Assembly: GCF_040436345.1 (NCBI RefSeq)
Contig: NC_133223.1
Span: forward strand, 13,583,613 to 13,647,612
Source: Pagrus major
Taxonomy: Eukaryota > Chordata > Actinopteri > Spariformes > Sparidae
Reading direction: 5' to 3'
Length of the DNA stretch: 64,000 nt
The position numbers and the translations under genes were made by a program. Below are positions 47,472 to 58,947 of this stretch, one piece after another. Under the pieces are notes generated by a model that saw nothing but the letters and a program-made list of their open reading frames with translations, was not told the origin of the DNA and did not search any database. Each line of letters opens with the position of its first letter. Positions within the stretch are counted from its first letter, which is position 1.

Positions 47472-48758
47472 ATGGCAACAGCTACCTCGAGTCCATACCT
47501 AGCCAGCAGCAGGATTTTATCCGGCCCGGTCCTTCACTCTGACCGGAGGGGTGGTGGCATGCAGCCGGGCAGCACCGCTGTGACCACGGTGTCTAGTGGA
47601 TACAGAGGGGACCCTTCGGTAAAGATGGTGCAGAGTGACTTCATGCAGGGAGCCATGGTGGCGAGCAACGGGGGCCACATGTTAAGCCATGCCCACCAGT
47701 GGGTGACATCGCTGCCTCACGCAGCAGCCGCAGCAGCCGCAGCCGCGGTGGCAGCAGTGGAGGCCGGCTCCCCATGGCCCCCCAGCTCCCAGCCGCAGGA
47801 CGTGAAGAGGAACGCCGGCAGAGAGGACCTGCACTCGGGCACCGCTCTGCACCACAGGTCCCCACATCTGGGACCCCATCAGACGCACCCGGGAAGTTGG
47901 GGAGGCACCTCTGCGGCGCACATCAGCATCACCGAGGGGCAGCAGCAGCAGCAACAGCAGCAACAACAGTCCCTCATTTACTCGCAGCCCGGCGGCTTCA
48001 CAGTCAACGGGATGCTCAGCTCGCACGCCGGGCAGAGTCTCATGCACCCGGGGCTGGTGCGCGGGGAATCCCCGGAGCTGGACCACAGCAGCCACCACCA
48101 TCACCATCACCACCACCATAACCACCACGCGCACCATCACCAGCACCACGGCGTGAGCCACGAGCCGCACTCAGACGAGGACACCCCAACGTCTGACGAC
48201 TTGGAGCATTTCGCCAAACAATTCAAACAGCGACGGATCAAGCTGGGGTTCACCCAGGCTGACGTGGGCTTAGCTCTGGGCACCCTGTACGGCAACGTGT
48301 TCTCACAGACCACCATCTGCAGGTTCGAGGCGCTGCAGCTGAGCTTTAAGAACATGTGCAAGCTGAAGCCTCTGTTGAACAAGTGGCTGGAGGAGGCCGA
48401 CTCCACGACCGGGAGCCCGACCAGCATCGATAAGATCGCCACCCAGGGCAGGAAGAGGAAAAAGCGCACATCCATCGAGGTGAGCGTGAAAGGCGCGCTG
48501 GAGAGCCACTTCCTCAAGTGTCCCAAACCTTCCGCGCAGGAGATCAACTCTCTGGCGGATACTCTGCAGCTGGAGAAGGAGGTGGTCAGGGTCTGGTTCT
48601 GCAACCGCAGGCAGAAGGAGAAGCGCATGACGCCGCCCGGACTGCCGCGCACCCCCGGAGGACGCGTATTCACAGGTGGGCAGCATGGGTCCCGACACAC
48701 CGTCACCCTCCATAGACTGCAAGAGGATGTACAGCGACACGTGAACATACACAAATAA
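47472..48758 (+). CDS. pou3f3: POU class 3 homeobox 3 (Brn-1) transcription factor, frameshifted C-terminus
   Basis: Single-exon POU-III gene. An in-frame ATG exists at 47460, but the family's MATA.S.PYL start corresponds to 47472, used here. Numbered from there: poly-Ala 84-92, Gln10 at 157-166, His9 at 208-216, then the acidic [11 protein letters not shown]. The POU-specific domain is about 237-311 ([20 protein letters not shown] to [10 protein letters not shown]). The linker and basic cluster RKRKKR lead into a homeodomain at about 326-385 with [11 protein letters not shown] (Asn378 is the DNA-contacting Asn51). POU3F3 binds octamer-type DNA and acts in neural progenitors, cortex and kidney. 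The tail departs from the family after ...GLPRTP. A C5 run (48652-48656) has one base more than expected. The next frame reads [12 protein letters not shown], ...DTPSPS and stops at 48742-48744, as expected for Brn-1. As given, the frame runs to 48758 with an unrelated 33-residue end. Paralogue a or b is not resolved. Confidence 0.95.
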   Translation: MATATSSPYLASSRILSGPVLHSDRRGGGMQPGSTAVTTVSSGYRGDPSVKMVQSDFMQGAMVASNGGHMLSHAHQWVTSLPHAAAAAAAAAVAAVEAGSPWPPSSQPQDVKRNAGREDLHSGTALHHRSPHLGPHQTHPGSWGGTSAAHISITEGQQQQQQQQQQSLIYSQPGGFTVNGMLSSHAGQSLMHPGLVRGESPELDHSSHHHHHHHHHNHHAHHHQHHGVSHEPHSDEDTPTSDDLEHFAKQFKQRRIKLGFTQADVGLALGTLYGNVFSQTTICRFEALQLSFKNMCKLKPLLNKWLEEADSTTGSPTSIDKIATQGRKRKKRTSIEVSVKGALESHFLKCPKPSAQEINSLADTLQLEKEVVRVWFCNRRQKEKRMTPPGLPRTPGGRVFTGGQHGSRHTVTLHRLQEDVQRHVNIHK

Positions 48759-49505
48759 AAGAGAACAAGAAATCTGAGCGACGTGAAGTGTTTTAATAAC
48801 TTTTTGGTGAACACGTCTCCCTAAATGACAGGAGAAAATTCACTTTTCTTACAGCTCCACATGTCCTTCATCCACATTAATGTTATCCAGTGTGTATTCA
48901 TTTCTGAGCAGTCTACTTTTATGCATTTTTCTGCACTATAAATCAACCTGTGGGACACAGAAGTAAAAAAAAAAAATCTGAGTAGAAAGTAATTTAAAGT
49001 CTATTAAAGGCCTATAGGTTGGACATTTGATCAATTTAATGCCAAGAAGGTCAAACAAAAAGTTATTTCCGTCTCTGTATCGTTCAAAATAAAAGCTCCC
49101 TTGCAATGCTGCAGGTTTTGATGTCCCACAGGCTGGACTGGGCTGTATTAGTCAAACGAAAGACGTTGATTTAATGCGCTTTATTCAGCATTAAGTTGTT
49201 TTTAATGAGCAATAATTTATCTCCCTTCAAAACGTGTTTCTCACCTTTGTGTTGTGTGTCCAGTGGATTCATGTTGTGACACAGTTTGAGGTCAAAGATT
49301 GATTTCATTCAGATAAATCCAGTATGGTGTTTTTCCTCCATAGGAAACTTTATTTTTTAAAAATTAGCAAGAACATTCCCTTGAGTTTCTATACGAGTAA
49401 GTCTGCTGTGTATTCTTGTGTGATGATTTGTACTATTTATTTTTTCCACTGTGTTTATTTTCATGGAATAGACTAATTATTTAATAAATCTGACAAAAGA
49501 AAAAA
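48745..49505 (+). other. pou3f3: pou3f3 3' UTR with poly(A) signals
   Basis: AATAAA occurs at 48754-48759, just after the stop, and at 49483-49488, followed by an A9 run and a GT-rich stretch. The distal signal is the likelier 3' end. Confidence 0.5.
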
Positions 49506-49704
49506 AAAACGTGTTGAGATATTTGAGATGATGACACACACACACACACACACCTTTGCAGTGACCTAATAAACATGCCAAAATGGCAACTTCAGTTGTC
49601 TTACATGAAAATCATAGCCGATAAATGATTTAAAGAGATTTGAAAGGCTGAAATTAAAGTTTTAAAAGATTCTTGCTATTCTACCTGGGCTTTCTTGTCA
49701 ATAG
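49506..49704. other. Intergenic
   Basis: Contains a short (CA)n at 49532-49552 and nothing else recognised. Confidence 0.4.
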
Positions 49705-50080
49705 CAGTTTCTAAAGCTCCAATAATTACTCAATTAATCAAGAGGAGAAAATAACCTGTGAATTGACAGAACATTTTTGATAATCGATCATTAGCTTTGC
49801 TTATTTTTTAAGCAAAAAAGCCAAACTTGGCAGCCAGTCTCAGCTGTGAAGATTTGACGACTTTCTTTGCCATTTGTGATAATAAACTGATCGTAAACTC
49901 AAACTATCATCGAGTTCTGGACTCTTGCTCGAACACCACAAGCTGTCGGATACGTCTGATGCTGTGGGAAATTACAGTCATCCGTCAATCTGTTTTAAAC
50001 AGTTTTTAGACCAAAAGATTAATCGGGAAAATTAAGTGGCAGATTCATCAAAACATTCAGTGATTGCAGCCCGAGCAGCT
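49705..50080. mobile_element. Degenerate hAT-like MITE
   Basis: Begins CTAAAGCTCCAATAATTACTCAATTAATC and ends AAAGATTAATCGGGAAAATTAAG ... AGTGATTGCAGCCCG. This is the teleost repeat whose inverted ends read GCTGCAA(C/T) with TTAATCG blocks. It encloses about 300 bp without transposase. Confidence 0.5.
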
Positions 50081-51254
50081 TCATTAAGTTATCACCATTT
50101 AAACTGACACGTAAATCAAAATAATCTATCCACCAAATCCTAGTTTTTTATATTGAACTCCTCACGAGTCCATTCGTCGAGTTTGCCACCACATTATTGT
50201 GTGATATACTGTGAATCAGTCCAGCCACATACATCCTGTGGTGGTGATGTGGACTGCAGCCAACAGAGGTCGGCTATCCCAGCTGGCAGTTCACTTCGGC
50301 AGCGGTTGCCAAGGTGACGGCGAGATGGAGTGACATGAGGCGGCGGATGTTTTGCCACAGATGATGGGTTTGGCAGATATAGGCAGCGAGAAGCTCTGGA
50401 AAACAATCCATGTTTCTTCTCCCCGTCTCTGATCCACATAAACATGAGACATAGTGCAGAAACACACACGTACATGAGCTGATGTTTCATAGACCCCAAA
50501 GATAACAGGGGCAGTCGGGGGAAAAGCCGAGGAGAAATTGTAGTGAAACTTAAGATGGGGGTCAAAGGTCAGGTGGTGGTGCAGTAGCCGTAGAGAGAAC
50601 ACCGAGGAACAAACACAAACCTGAAAGTTAATGCATCACTGAAAATGTTACGCTTTTAATTATAGTTTAAATATGTTATTTTTAACTGACAATCTTTGAG
50701 AAGCTTCCAAATCGACCAATCCAAAATCTCATTGAGTGTTGATGACATTATTTTTATGGATTTATGTTCCTTTCGGAACTGCGTGTCTCCTAATGATGCC
50801 AAAAATAAAATAAATCATACTTTCTGTTAAACTCAGGCAGACAGGCAGGCCAATATGTCAGAAAGTGTGTAAAGTGTGTTTGTGTGTGTGTGTTTTGGGT
50901 GAACATTGGCAGGATTTAGGGGAAAGGGAAAGTCTGGCCTTGCGGGTTATAAATAGCAGCCGGCCTGTATGAATGGATGGTTTGAATGTGTCTTCAGACG
51001 TCAGCCTGTTCAGCCGCCGTCACTCCAGGTCAATATTCAACCCCATAACAGGCTGAAGGGAGATAGGACGCACGAAGAGGACAATGTCTAGGGTGCTTCA
51101 TCTGCTTATGATACTGATATCTAAGAAAAAAGCTACATTAGACACACTGACCAGTTCATCAAAAGGTTTTGTCGTGAACATCAAATTGTTGGTCTTTTTC
51201 TGTTTTTCTCTATAATTAAAACTTAAGGGAAAATCTGCAAAGATTCTGCTGTTA
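50081..51254. other. Intergenic, no gene recognised
   Basis: A GT-rich tract lies at 50875-50895. The stretch 50900-51070 (GGGTTATAAATAGCAGCCGGCC ...) contains a TATAAATA-like box but no coding sequence follows. Confidence 0.35.
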
Positions 51255-51480
51255 CTGGGCAGCAGTTTTGGAAAGTAACTAAGTACATTTGCTCAAGTAC
51301 TATCTTACAGTACACTTTTGTGGTACATGGACTTTCCTTGAGTATTTCCATGTGCTGCTACTTTACACTTGTGCAATTCAAAGGCAAATATTTTAATTGG
51401 TACTCCACTGCATTTATTTGACAACTTTAGTTGCCTTACATTTAGTCCAATAAATGCAAAATATTGTCTAAAAATAAATT
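51255..51480. repeat. Left-end fragment of the CAGT..GGAAAGTAACTAAGTAC repeat
   Basis: GTTTTGGAAAGTAACTAAGTACATTTGCTCAAGTACT and TTGAGTATTTCCATGTGCTGCTACTTTACACTT mark the family also seen in the tmem182 intron. A likely right-hand part is at 52130-52200. Confidence 0.55.
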
Positions 51481-51571
51481 GTGATGTAATATTATATATT
51501 AAGATAAAAATCTATTGATCCCAGAGGGGATGTTCACAAGCTACCCGGGAGATACGGTATATATCGCCATT

Positions 51572-52075
51572 ATAGATATAATATGTAACATTTATTCTAG
51601 CAACGACTAGACCTTTGTTATATACATTATCCTAAATGTTTCCAACTAGGACTGTCACAATATCAGATTTTTACTACATGATTATCATGGCCAAACAAAT
51701 TTACAGTAGCCATATTATGATGATATCTGTAGAAAATACGGGAAAAAATGCTATCAGTTAAATGTATCCTTAACTTTGTTTACTGTGTGTTTTGTCTCTT
51801 TGTTTGGCAAATAAATTACACTCAAAATATTGTGTAGGGAGAGTCTGTAACCATAACTGTATAAAAGCATACAGAAAGAACAATTACACTGAAGGAATAG
51901 TGAAAAGACAGATAAACTGATGGATTAGTCACACGATATTATCATTTGTGCAATATTGACACAGTATCAATATTTCATTTTTTAATAATGGTATATGGTG
52001 ACACCCCTATTTCCATCAGTGTTCAAACCCGGAGAAATCTATAATTTGGTTCAAGGCAACAGTGCATCAATTATT
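51572..52075. repeat. Dispersed repeat family TATAATATGTAACATTTCT, copy 3, interrupted
   Basis: The left part (ATATAATATGTAACATTTATTCTAG, ACGACTAGACCTTTGTTATATAC, ATTATCCTAAATG) and right part (TTCAAACCCGGAGAAATCTA, AAGGCAACAGTGC) are separated by a hAT-like insertion at 51647-52009. Removing that insertion restores the order found at 39885-40060. Confidence 0.7.
51647..52009. mobile_element. hAT-like MITE with 8-bp target duplication
   Basis: Inverted ends TAGGACTGTCACAATAT and, on the other strand, TAGGGGTGTCACCATAT. Flanks TTTCCAAC (51639-51646) and TTTCCATC (52010-52017) differ by one base. 363 bp, no coding frame. It interrupts an older dispersed repeat. Confidence 0.75.
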
Positions 52076-52264
52076 AAAATCCAGTAATATGATATACATT
52101 ATTCTGAAATATGCATTCTGCATAACGAATACTGTTACTTTTGGTACTTATAAGTAACTAAGTATATTTTGATTCTATTACTGTAGTATTTTTACTTGAG
52201 CTTACTAAGTGGAATGAATGTAGGACTTTTACATGTAACATATTTCTGCACTGTGGTATTTCCT

Positions 52265-52450
52265 CTTTTACTTGAAGCAGAAACAGCAACACTTGTAGTA
52301 CACAGAACAACTTTATTAGACTGACATGTTTCGCTTGTGGCCTTCATCAGGGATGACCCTAACCCTGTAAAATTTATTAAACCCTGATGAATGCCAAAAG
52401 TCGAAACGTGTCGGTCTAATAAAGTTTTTCTATATACTACAAGTGTTGCT
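52265..52450. repeat. Long hairpin repeat
   Basis: TGTAGTACACAGAACAACTTTATTAGAC ... CTTCATCAGGG (left) is the inverted copy of CCCTGATGAATG ... GTCTAATAAAGTTTTTCTATATACTACA (right), with arms of about 65-70 bases around a loop of about 30. It explains two mirrored open frames on opposite strands with similar peptides. Non-coding foldback element. Confidence 0.75.
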
Positions 52451-54688
52451 GGAGCTTTTTGGATCACTTTAGACTTTTTCGCTTTGGAAGGAGGTGAAGT
52501 TGTGCCAGAAACCCTGACTCTACTTCAAGCAGAGACAGACAGCTTTTCAAATTCCCCCCTCCAAGCATTTCCAGGTGGGATTACCATTGCAAAAGACAGC
52601 GTTAGCAATATGGCTACTGCTAATGGCCTGGCTACTGTCTGAAGCAAAAAACAACCATAAGAATCCCAATGTGACCTAGAAATCACGATCTCAGTGCCAT
52701 GAAAATGCAGAGTAAAACACTAAATTGTAATAATAAGCAAGCAGGTTTTGTTACTTCCTGATTTAGTAGAAGGAATGCTGGTTTTGAACCATCCCAAGTC
52801 CTGGTGGTAAGTGAGAACACATATCAACGGGGGAATGGACTCCAACACAGGAGCGCTCTCCATCAACCGAGTGGTCGTCCACTCTTGTTTTACCTCGGTT
52901 CCTGTCACTCTCCCTCTTCACCTTCTTTGCCTCCTCCATCAGCGGGGTTCATTTTCTTTTGCAGTGTAGAGTTTCCACAGTTATTATAGTTGTTCCACCA
53001 GTACCTGGGGATAGTGACCAGGGAAAACAATGCCTCTTTTGCATAATAGCAGACGCGCTTCCTTCGTGCCATAATGCAACCTTCATTTATGCAAGAAAAA
53101 TGGAGCCTGGAGGCAGGTCAAATAGTATAGTGAGGCTTTACAGGGAACCAATCCTTACACGGATGGTGTCATTTTTTCCATTTTTCAATCAGCATTTACT
53201 TCAGAATAACTGAAAGCATAAAAAGTTGTCTATTTGCCAGTTTAGGTGCAAGATTTACAAACATCTTCCATCTCTGCTGGGCAGATAAAATCAAAGTCAA
53301 AATCATTTGAGTGAACTTAAAAACTCAGAGTGAACATGGAGCTGTTTCTCTGCCTCAGACACGTTGCCAATTTTCAGAAACACTATATTCACCAGACAAT
53401 GCTGACACTGAAAAATCTCAGAAAAAATGTGACTTATTATTACTTACTACTATGAAGACACACTGAGCTTGTCTCGTAACTTGAACGTAAAACAGCTAAA
53501 AGACATCCACAGCAGTCTGTCATGCAAACAAATCCCGGTCTACACGTCGAACACCCACAGTTAATGCAAATTAAAACTTCTGCGTGCTCTCTCAGCTACA
53601 GCACTAATATCACACAGAGGTGGAGGGGTGGTACCGCAGCTCGCTGTAATCGTCTACCGATGCCTCTTAATATGATGTATTCCCACCGAGCTGCAGAAGT
53701 TGTCTGATAAAAAGATGGAGGCAAAATCTAAGCTTGCAGGATTGCGCTGTGATCCCCTTGAAGCTTAGCGATGTAAAGATGGGAGATAAGGCTGGAATTG
53801 GGGGGATAAAAAGCCCTTTAAAGGGTTTTGTCATCGCTAGGTGTCTCCTCTGAATCTTAATGCTGGGATGTGAAGGTACAAGCTGATGGTGTTACAGTAA
53901 CATGAACCAAAGACCCCTCAAAAACACGTATCTGTGCATTTATGTGCCATTTAAATGTAGCATTATTCATCAGTGGAGTGTTGTTTCTTTCATGACTGGA
54001 ACAGGGTCTGTTTGCAGCCACACATGAAGGATGTTATTACCTCCTCCAATAAAAACTGCTAATATAATTGCTCATAATTGCTCTTAAAGCCTTGTTCAGT
54101 GGTACTTTACATAAAGCAATTATTGCATGATAATCCGCTCTTCAGTGTTTGTTGTTTATGAATCACAGTTTGGGCACAACAGACACTGAAGCTGCAGCTT
54201 TTCTAAGAATTACTGAACAACAGCAAAGTTTTAATCTACAACTATTTCACTGTGGGTTGCATATTATCAGTCCCCACTGTTTGGTGTTAATTATTTTCAC
54301 ATGGCGGAGCTTGGTTAACTGCTAAAGTGTAACACTGATTAACACACTGTGGCTTACTCAGTGTGAAAACTCCCGACACACGTGACTCCAACCTGGAGTC
54401 TGAGGCATGAATAAAAGTGCATTTTAAGTGGTTGTGATGTCAGAATATTTGTGTAGTGAATGTATTAAAATGTAACGCAAACACTGTGTGCACAAAGACT
54501 CAACAGAAGAGTCAATATTGTTACTTCTCCTCTGAATATTCTGATTTAGTGGTGAACATTTTTCACTTTCCCTCTGTTTGCTTTTTTGGGGAATGATGGA
54601 GTACCAAAGTCTCTCCATCAGGAAGAAATTAAAGCAAACATCTGTGGAATAATGGACAGGAAAATGAATTCTCTCACTAGCGAGCTCG

Positions 54689-54689
<1 letters not shown>
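52451..54689. other. Intergenic downstream of pou3f3
   Basis: No recognised gene. The stretch 54040-54190 (CTGCTAATATAATTGCTCATAATTGC, AAGCAATTATTGCATGATAATCC) is repeat-poor and homeodomain-site-like; a candidate enhancer only. Confidence 0.4.

Positions 54690-54746
<57 letters not shown>
54690..54746. repeat. (GT)n microsatellite
   Basis: About 27 GT units. The poly-Thr-His minus-strand frames overlapping it are artefacts. Confidence 0.97.
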
Positions 54747-54749
<3 letters not shown>

Positions 54750-55937
54750 CCACTGAACGTGACGAGCATGCATGTGCCAGACCGGTGGAGTGGAACTCGT
54801 TTGATGGGCATGTTCAACACATGGGCACGATGCCAATTTAGACAAGCATGCCCATGAAAAGAATCTCCGACCTGCATGCTAAGTGTGAGGACGTAACCGT
54901 GTGTGAAGACTGAGGATACGCTTGTTTTCTTAATAAAATACAAATTAGTCACAATTGAATTAGCTTTAAAATATCTGGGTCTGTATATCTTATTATGCAC
55001 ATCTGAGCTCACTATCATTATCACTGCTATCACTGATATGTGATCTGCCTCCTTTTCTAAAATACAACATAAGAATTTGATCAATTTAGAGTGAAATGTG
55101 TTTTTCTGAATTATGATGGATGTGTGATGATCTAAAAAAAAAAAAAAAAACTTTAAATAAGTTTGAATTTTAAAAAAACCTATACATGCCAATAAAACCC
55201 TAAACATACCAACATAAAAATGCTTCAATAAGTACAGGCAGACGTAAGATGCAATGCTGCCATCTCCTGCACAAAATAATTAGTGCATGTTTCTGAATTT
55301 TGTTTTACAGTACAAGAGGACACAATCCTTTTATATTCTTAAACAAAAGTTAAATATTTTCAAACAGAGATAGTTTGATTAATCAAACAACAATTAACAT
55401 ACCATCTTGTAAAAAAAAGTATGAGACTGCCTGCAGGTTGTAGACATCTGGTTATATACCAGTGTATTTGATTTGGATCCTGACTTGTAATCATTGTGTT
55501 TGGTACTGCGTGTTACTTGTTAGTTTTGGTGGATTTTTGGGGATCTTAGCACTCCAGCCAACACACATCACACCTTATTGTCATTCATCCACACACTGCT
55601 AACATGACTGCTTTCTCTCCTATTTACACACCCTACCAGTTAGGTTGTATATTAGTTTGACTTAAATAAATGACTTTTTGACCTATCTGTCTGTGAGGTG
55701 AAAAGCAGAGTCAAAGGAGGACTCTGCTTATGGCATTGTGAAAAACCCACATAAGGGTTGATTAATTTGTAGGCCTACACCAAATAGAGCTGATGATAAA
55801 TGACAAAGTTTGATAATGGGGAGTTAGATGTTGTTGATCCATATATTTCTTTAAATGTGTCCTGTTTCTGTGCTCTGCAGTAAACTTAATAACTTAATTG
55901 GCTTGTCATTCAGTTTACTACTTTATTACTTTATGGG
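54747..55937. other. Intergenic, no gene recognised
   Basis: AT-rich with a poly-A run at 55134-55150. The minus-strand frame of 183 codons (54677-55228) depends on the GT repeat and has no recognisable domain. Confidence 0.4.
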
Positions 55938-56243
55938 TTAAAGCTGCTGTAAGCGTTATTTTCTTTTTAAAATAAGTGTTAAATATCTCTGTATTCCAAC
56001 AGTAATCACTGTTGGTCAGTGACCCATGTCTCTGTTCTGGTATCCCTGCCACCTTTATCCAGTCAGGACAGAACTCCTGTTCTGGTACCTACACTGGTAA
56101 TGGAGGAACAGGGAAAGCTAACAATTCCAGCGCTCCCAGTGACGGGTTATACTGCCAAACAGGCCAAGTGATGAAGAACGCTTGAAGAGAAGAAAGAGGC
56201 AAAGAGAGTGGAGGGAGGGGAAAACAGATTAAAGCAGCTTTAA
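55938..56243. mobile_element. TTAA-flanked MITE (AGCTGCT ends)
   Basis: TTAA at 55938-55941 and 56240-56243, with ends AGCTGCTGTAAG and, on the other strand, AGCTGCTTTAATC. 298 bp, no coding frame. The short terminal match makes this less certain than the other TTAA elements. Confidence 0.5.
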
Positions 56244-56356
56244 GGACCAGACCAGGGGTGCCCAAGCTTTTATTTTTTAACTGACTGTCCTCCTGTGCAA
56301 AGTGTCACTCTTCTCGTCATGATCATATTATTTATCATTCTTTGAAATTATTTTCA

Positions 56357-56459
<103 letters not shown>

Positions 56460-56559
56460 GGTACAAAGAGCATGACATGAATAATCATTTACTGATTAAA
56501 TGTTCCGTGTGTAATATTAAATCACTAGGAGGACAGCAGCTTGTAAATGAATGTATTTG

Positions 56560-56770
56560 GCGCATTGCTCCTTTAAATCAGCGACCACCTGCTCCTCTGG
56601 CGTCACCATCCTCCGCAGGCGGCACGATGGCGATCGATACGGCAGCAAAATGTTCAAAGTGGGCTGTTTTGCGAAAATCTCGACATGCACAGGAAGAAAA
56701 ACGCGGTCTGCGGGGCTGACTGACTCGACGACGGACGGACATTAACACTGATACCAAGTGTAACGTCAAG
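56560..56770 (+). promoter_or_regulatory. gpr45: CpG-rich stretch, candidate gpr45 promoter and first non-coding exon
   Basis: In otherwise CpG-poor DNA this stretch has many CGs (GGCGGCACGATGGCGATCGATACGG, CTCGACGACGGACGGAC) and ends at a good donor, GTCAAG|GTAGGG, at 56770/56771. It lies 3.2 kb before the gpr45 coding exon, which itself begins with a splice acceptor. The link to gpr45 is inferred. Confidence 0.4.
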
Positions 56771-56999
56771 GTAGGGTTATTTCTGCTTCAACGTGTGTGG
56801 CTTTATTGGTTTAATCCCACACTCGGTGCTCAGAGGAAAAAAACAGTTACTCGGTCTTTGACGAGGCAGCCGAGATTTTTGCATCGACTTGTGCTGCTGT
56901 AGTGATGCAGACAGGTCGACAGAGAGGAGCTGAGGCTGAGACAAACACAGGTGTGAGGCTGAAACACGCTCAGATGGAGACAGGGGAGCTCACTGTGCA

Positions 57000-57644
57000 G
57001 GCTCAGTAGTGGCGGTATGTAAAAAAAAACAACTCCTTGATATCACTTGATGTCAGCCATGGATCATCAGCAGAGGTAAACACAGGTTGTGGTGCTACGT
57101 TGTAAAACACATCAGCACAGTCTGCTGAAATGAACCACATCTGGATGCTGTTTCCAACCAAATCTAACACGAAGAGAGAGACATGAACAAAGGACGATTA
57201 TGACTGATCTGTGTCATTAGATCTGTTTTTCTGTACATGATCTCTGGCTGGAGCATTTCTCTCTGTTTGTATTGACACACCAGCCTCTTATCACCCATTG
57301 AATCAGTGATCCAGCAGCTGGGTAAAAGCACAGAACACAAGCAGCTGGGAGCCCCCTGCAGGAAGAGTCAGCTCACCATCCTCCTCCAAGTTATCTGCAC
57401 CTCATCATCTCGAATTTATTCAAAAAATGTATTAAAGTTAGAAATGTAAATGTTATTTTTTGCCTTGTTTAATTTTATCCCACTGTTTCTTATTTGCCAC
57501 CTCATTCCTTTTGTTCGTATTTTTATTTTTTCTCCTACTAGCTGATTTATTTCTGACATTTGACTGAATAAATGCCCAACTTCACTGATTCTATAATCTC
57601 TCTAATGAAATACCTCAGCATAGACATACATGTTTAGATTTTGA
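57000..57644. other. Intron-like DNA, nothing recognised
   Basis: No repeat family or coding stretch recognised. Confidence 0.35.
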
Positions 57645-57980
57645 CTTAAAGCAGCAATTTGTAAGATGTAGCCAGAATTTTTAACATTATCAACAGAGTG
57701 TGACGAAACAACAGTGTTGACATTATGTATATACTGTGTTGCAGAGATGTCTACTGAAGTTAGCATGCTAACCAGCTAGCCCTGGCTCATCCTGTCTAAT
57801 GATAACACTTTGTACCACGAGAGGCAATAGTCTAGTCACTGGCTCCACAGCTAGTTGAGCCATAAGCTAATTAGGTGACGGCAGCTAGCTACAGCCAAGG
57901 ATAGCTAGCAAATAGCAGCAGCTGTCTGTTGCTCTGTTGGTATGCTGCCACCTGTGTAACATGTTACGCCTTAAACTTTA
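57645..57980. repeat. Dispersed teleost repeat (TTAAAGCAGCAATTTGTAAG ... TAGCTAGC-rich)
   Basis: Starts TTAAAGCAGCAATTTGTAAGATGTAGCC and continues with TTAGCATGCTAACCAGCTAGCC and several AGCTAGC blocks. Non-coding. No clear right terminus seen. Confidence 0.4.
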
Positions 57981-58302
57981 GATATCATACAGTGACAAAG
58001 ACTATCAGTCACTGTGTCCACAGGCCCCTTTCACATAAGACATTTTGACATGTCACAGAGGAAAAGCCCTGACGTAAATACATAAAAAAAAATGGCTGAA
58101 TTCCATTTAGCTGCATCAGTATTGTTTTTGACTTACTTGGACACTTAAATAGAGCAAATCCATTGACAATGTGATGAGTAACACCTACTCCTCTGACAAG
58201 TCAAAATGTCCGCTGCACCAAAAGCCTTTTCCATCCAGGTGGTAGTTCACAGGGCATTAAACATGGAGGTTATGACCCTTAACTGGTCTTCTTGTCTCCC
58301 AG

Positions 58303-58556
58303 CTCTTCGGTGCCAGTCCACCTGGGAGGACCACATCTGAGACCTGACCTCAACACATCGTTAACGCTTGCACTGTCCCACCACCTGGAGCAGGAGGTGG
58401 AAACCATAGCAACAGACGTGTCTTGTATGTGTGTGTGTGTGTGTGTGTGTCCTGAGGATGCCTCTCTGTTTTATCAAGGTTGCATCAGAGTCTGAGGCGT
58501 CAGCCGAGATTCAGCTTCTGCTAAGCCGACCGAAGACAGCAGCGACTGTACCACGG
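58303..58556 (+). other. gpr45: Candidate gpr45 5' non-coding exon
   Basis: Pyrimidine tract and CTCCCAG acceptor (58301-58302) before CTCTTCGG, and a donor ACCACGG|GTAGGT at 58556/58557. It includes a (GT)n tract at 58428-58450. No conserved protein. It would splice to the acceptor at 59837-59838 in front of the coding exon. Inferred from splice signals only. Confidence 0.3.
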
Positions 58557-58947
58557 GTAGGTACTAATACTTGTGTCAATGTGTGTGTTTCTATTCATGT
58601 GTGAAACATTACACATACTGTGTGTGTTGGTGGGAAGGTGGTGTGAATGTTTGTATATGCGCCCATGTGAATCTGTGCAGCTCAGCTGTTAATCATCAAC
58701 CTCATTGGAGCCGGTGAGCAGCACGTCTCTGTCCTGTTTGACAATATCTTGTAATATGGCGTGTCTGTGGGTTGATCCCACGGTTTATATAACTGTCAGC
58801 ATCACAGGGACGTCATTCCTCCTCTCACTGCTTCAAATGTGAAATTATCACTGAGTAATAGATCAGGGGGCTGCTCAACTTCTCTGATTATCTAATGAGA
58901 CAGTCAGCGTTTTCTGTGGGTTGCCATGTTATGAGACACAATAATGT

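Noticed and set aside
47641..48814. Several long open frames overlapping pou3f3 in other frames and on the minus strand
   Set aside because: Shadows of the GC-rich coding exon with low-complexity runs; no independent similarity.
50940..50960. TATAAATA box
   Set aside because: No coding sequence, CpG enrichment or transcript-like structure follows; expected by chance in AT-rich DNA.
53805..53830. AAGCCCTTTAAAGGGTTTTG palindrome
   Set aside because: Short and isolated; no inverted arms extend beyond about 9 bp and no partner element was seen.
54424..55228. Minus-strand frames with poly-His/Thr
   Set aside because: Created by the (GT)n tract at 54690-54746; flanking residues show no domain.
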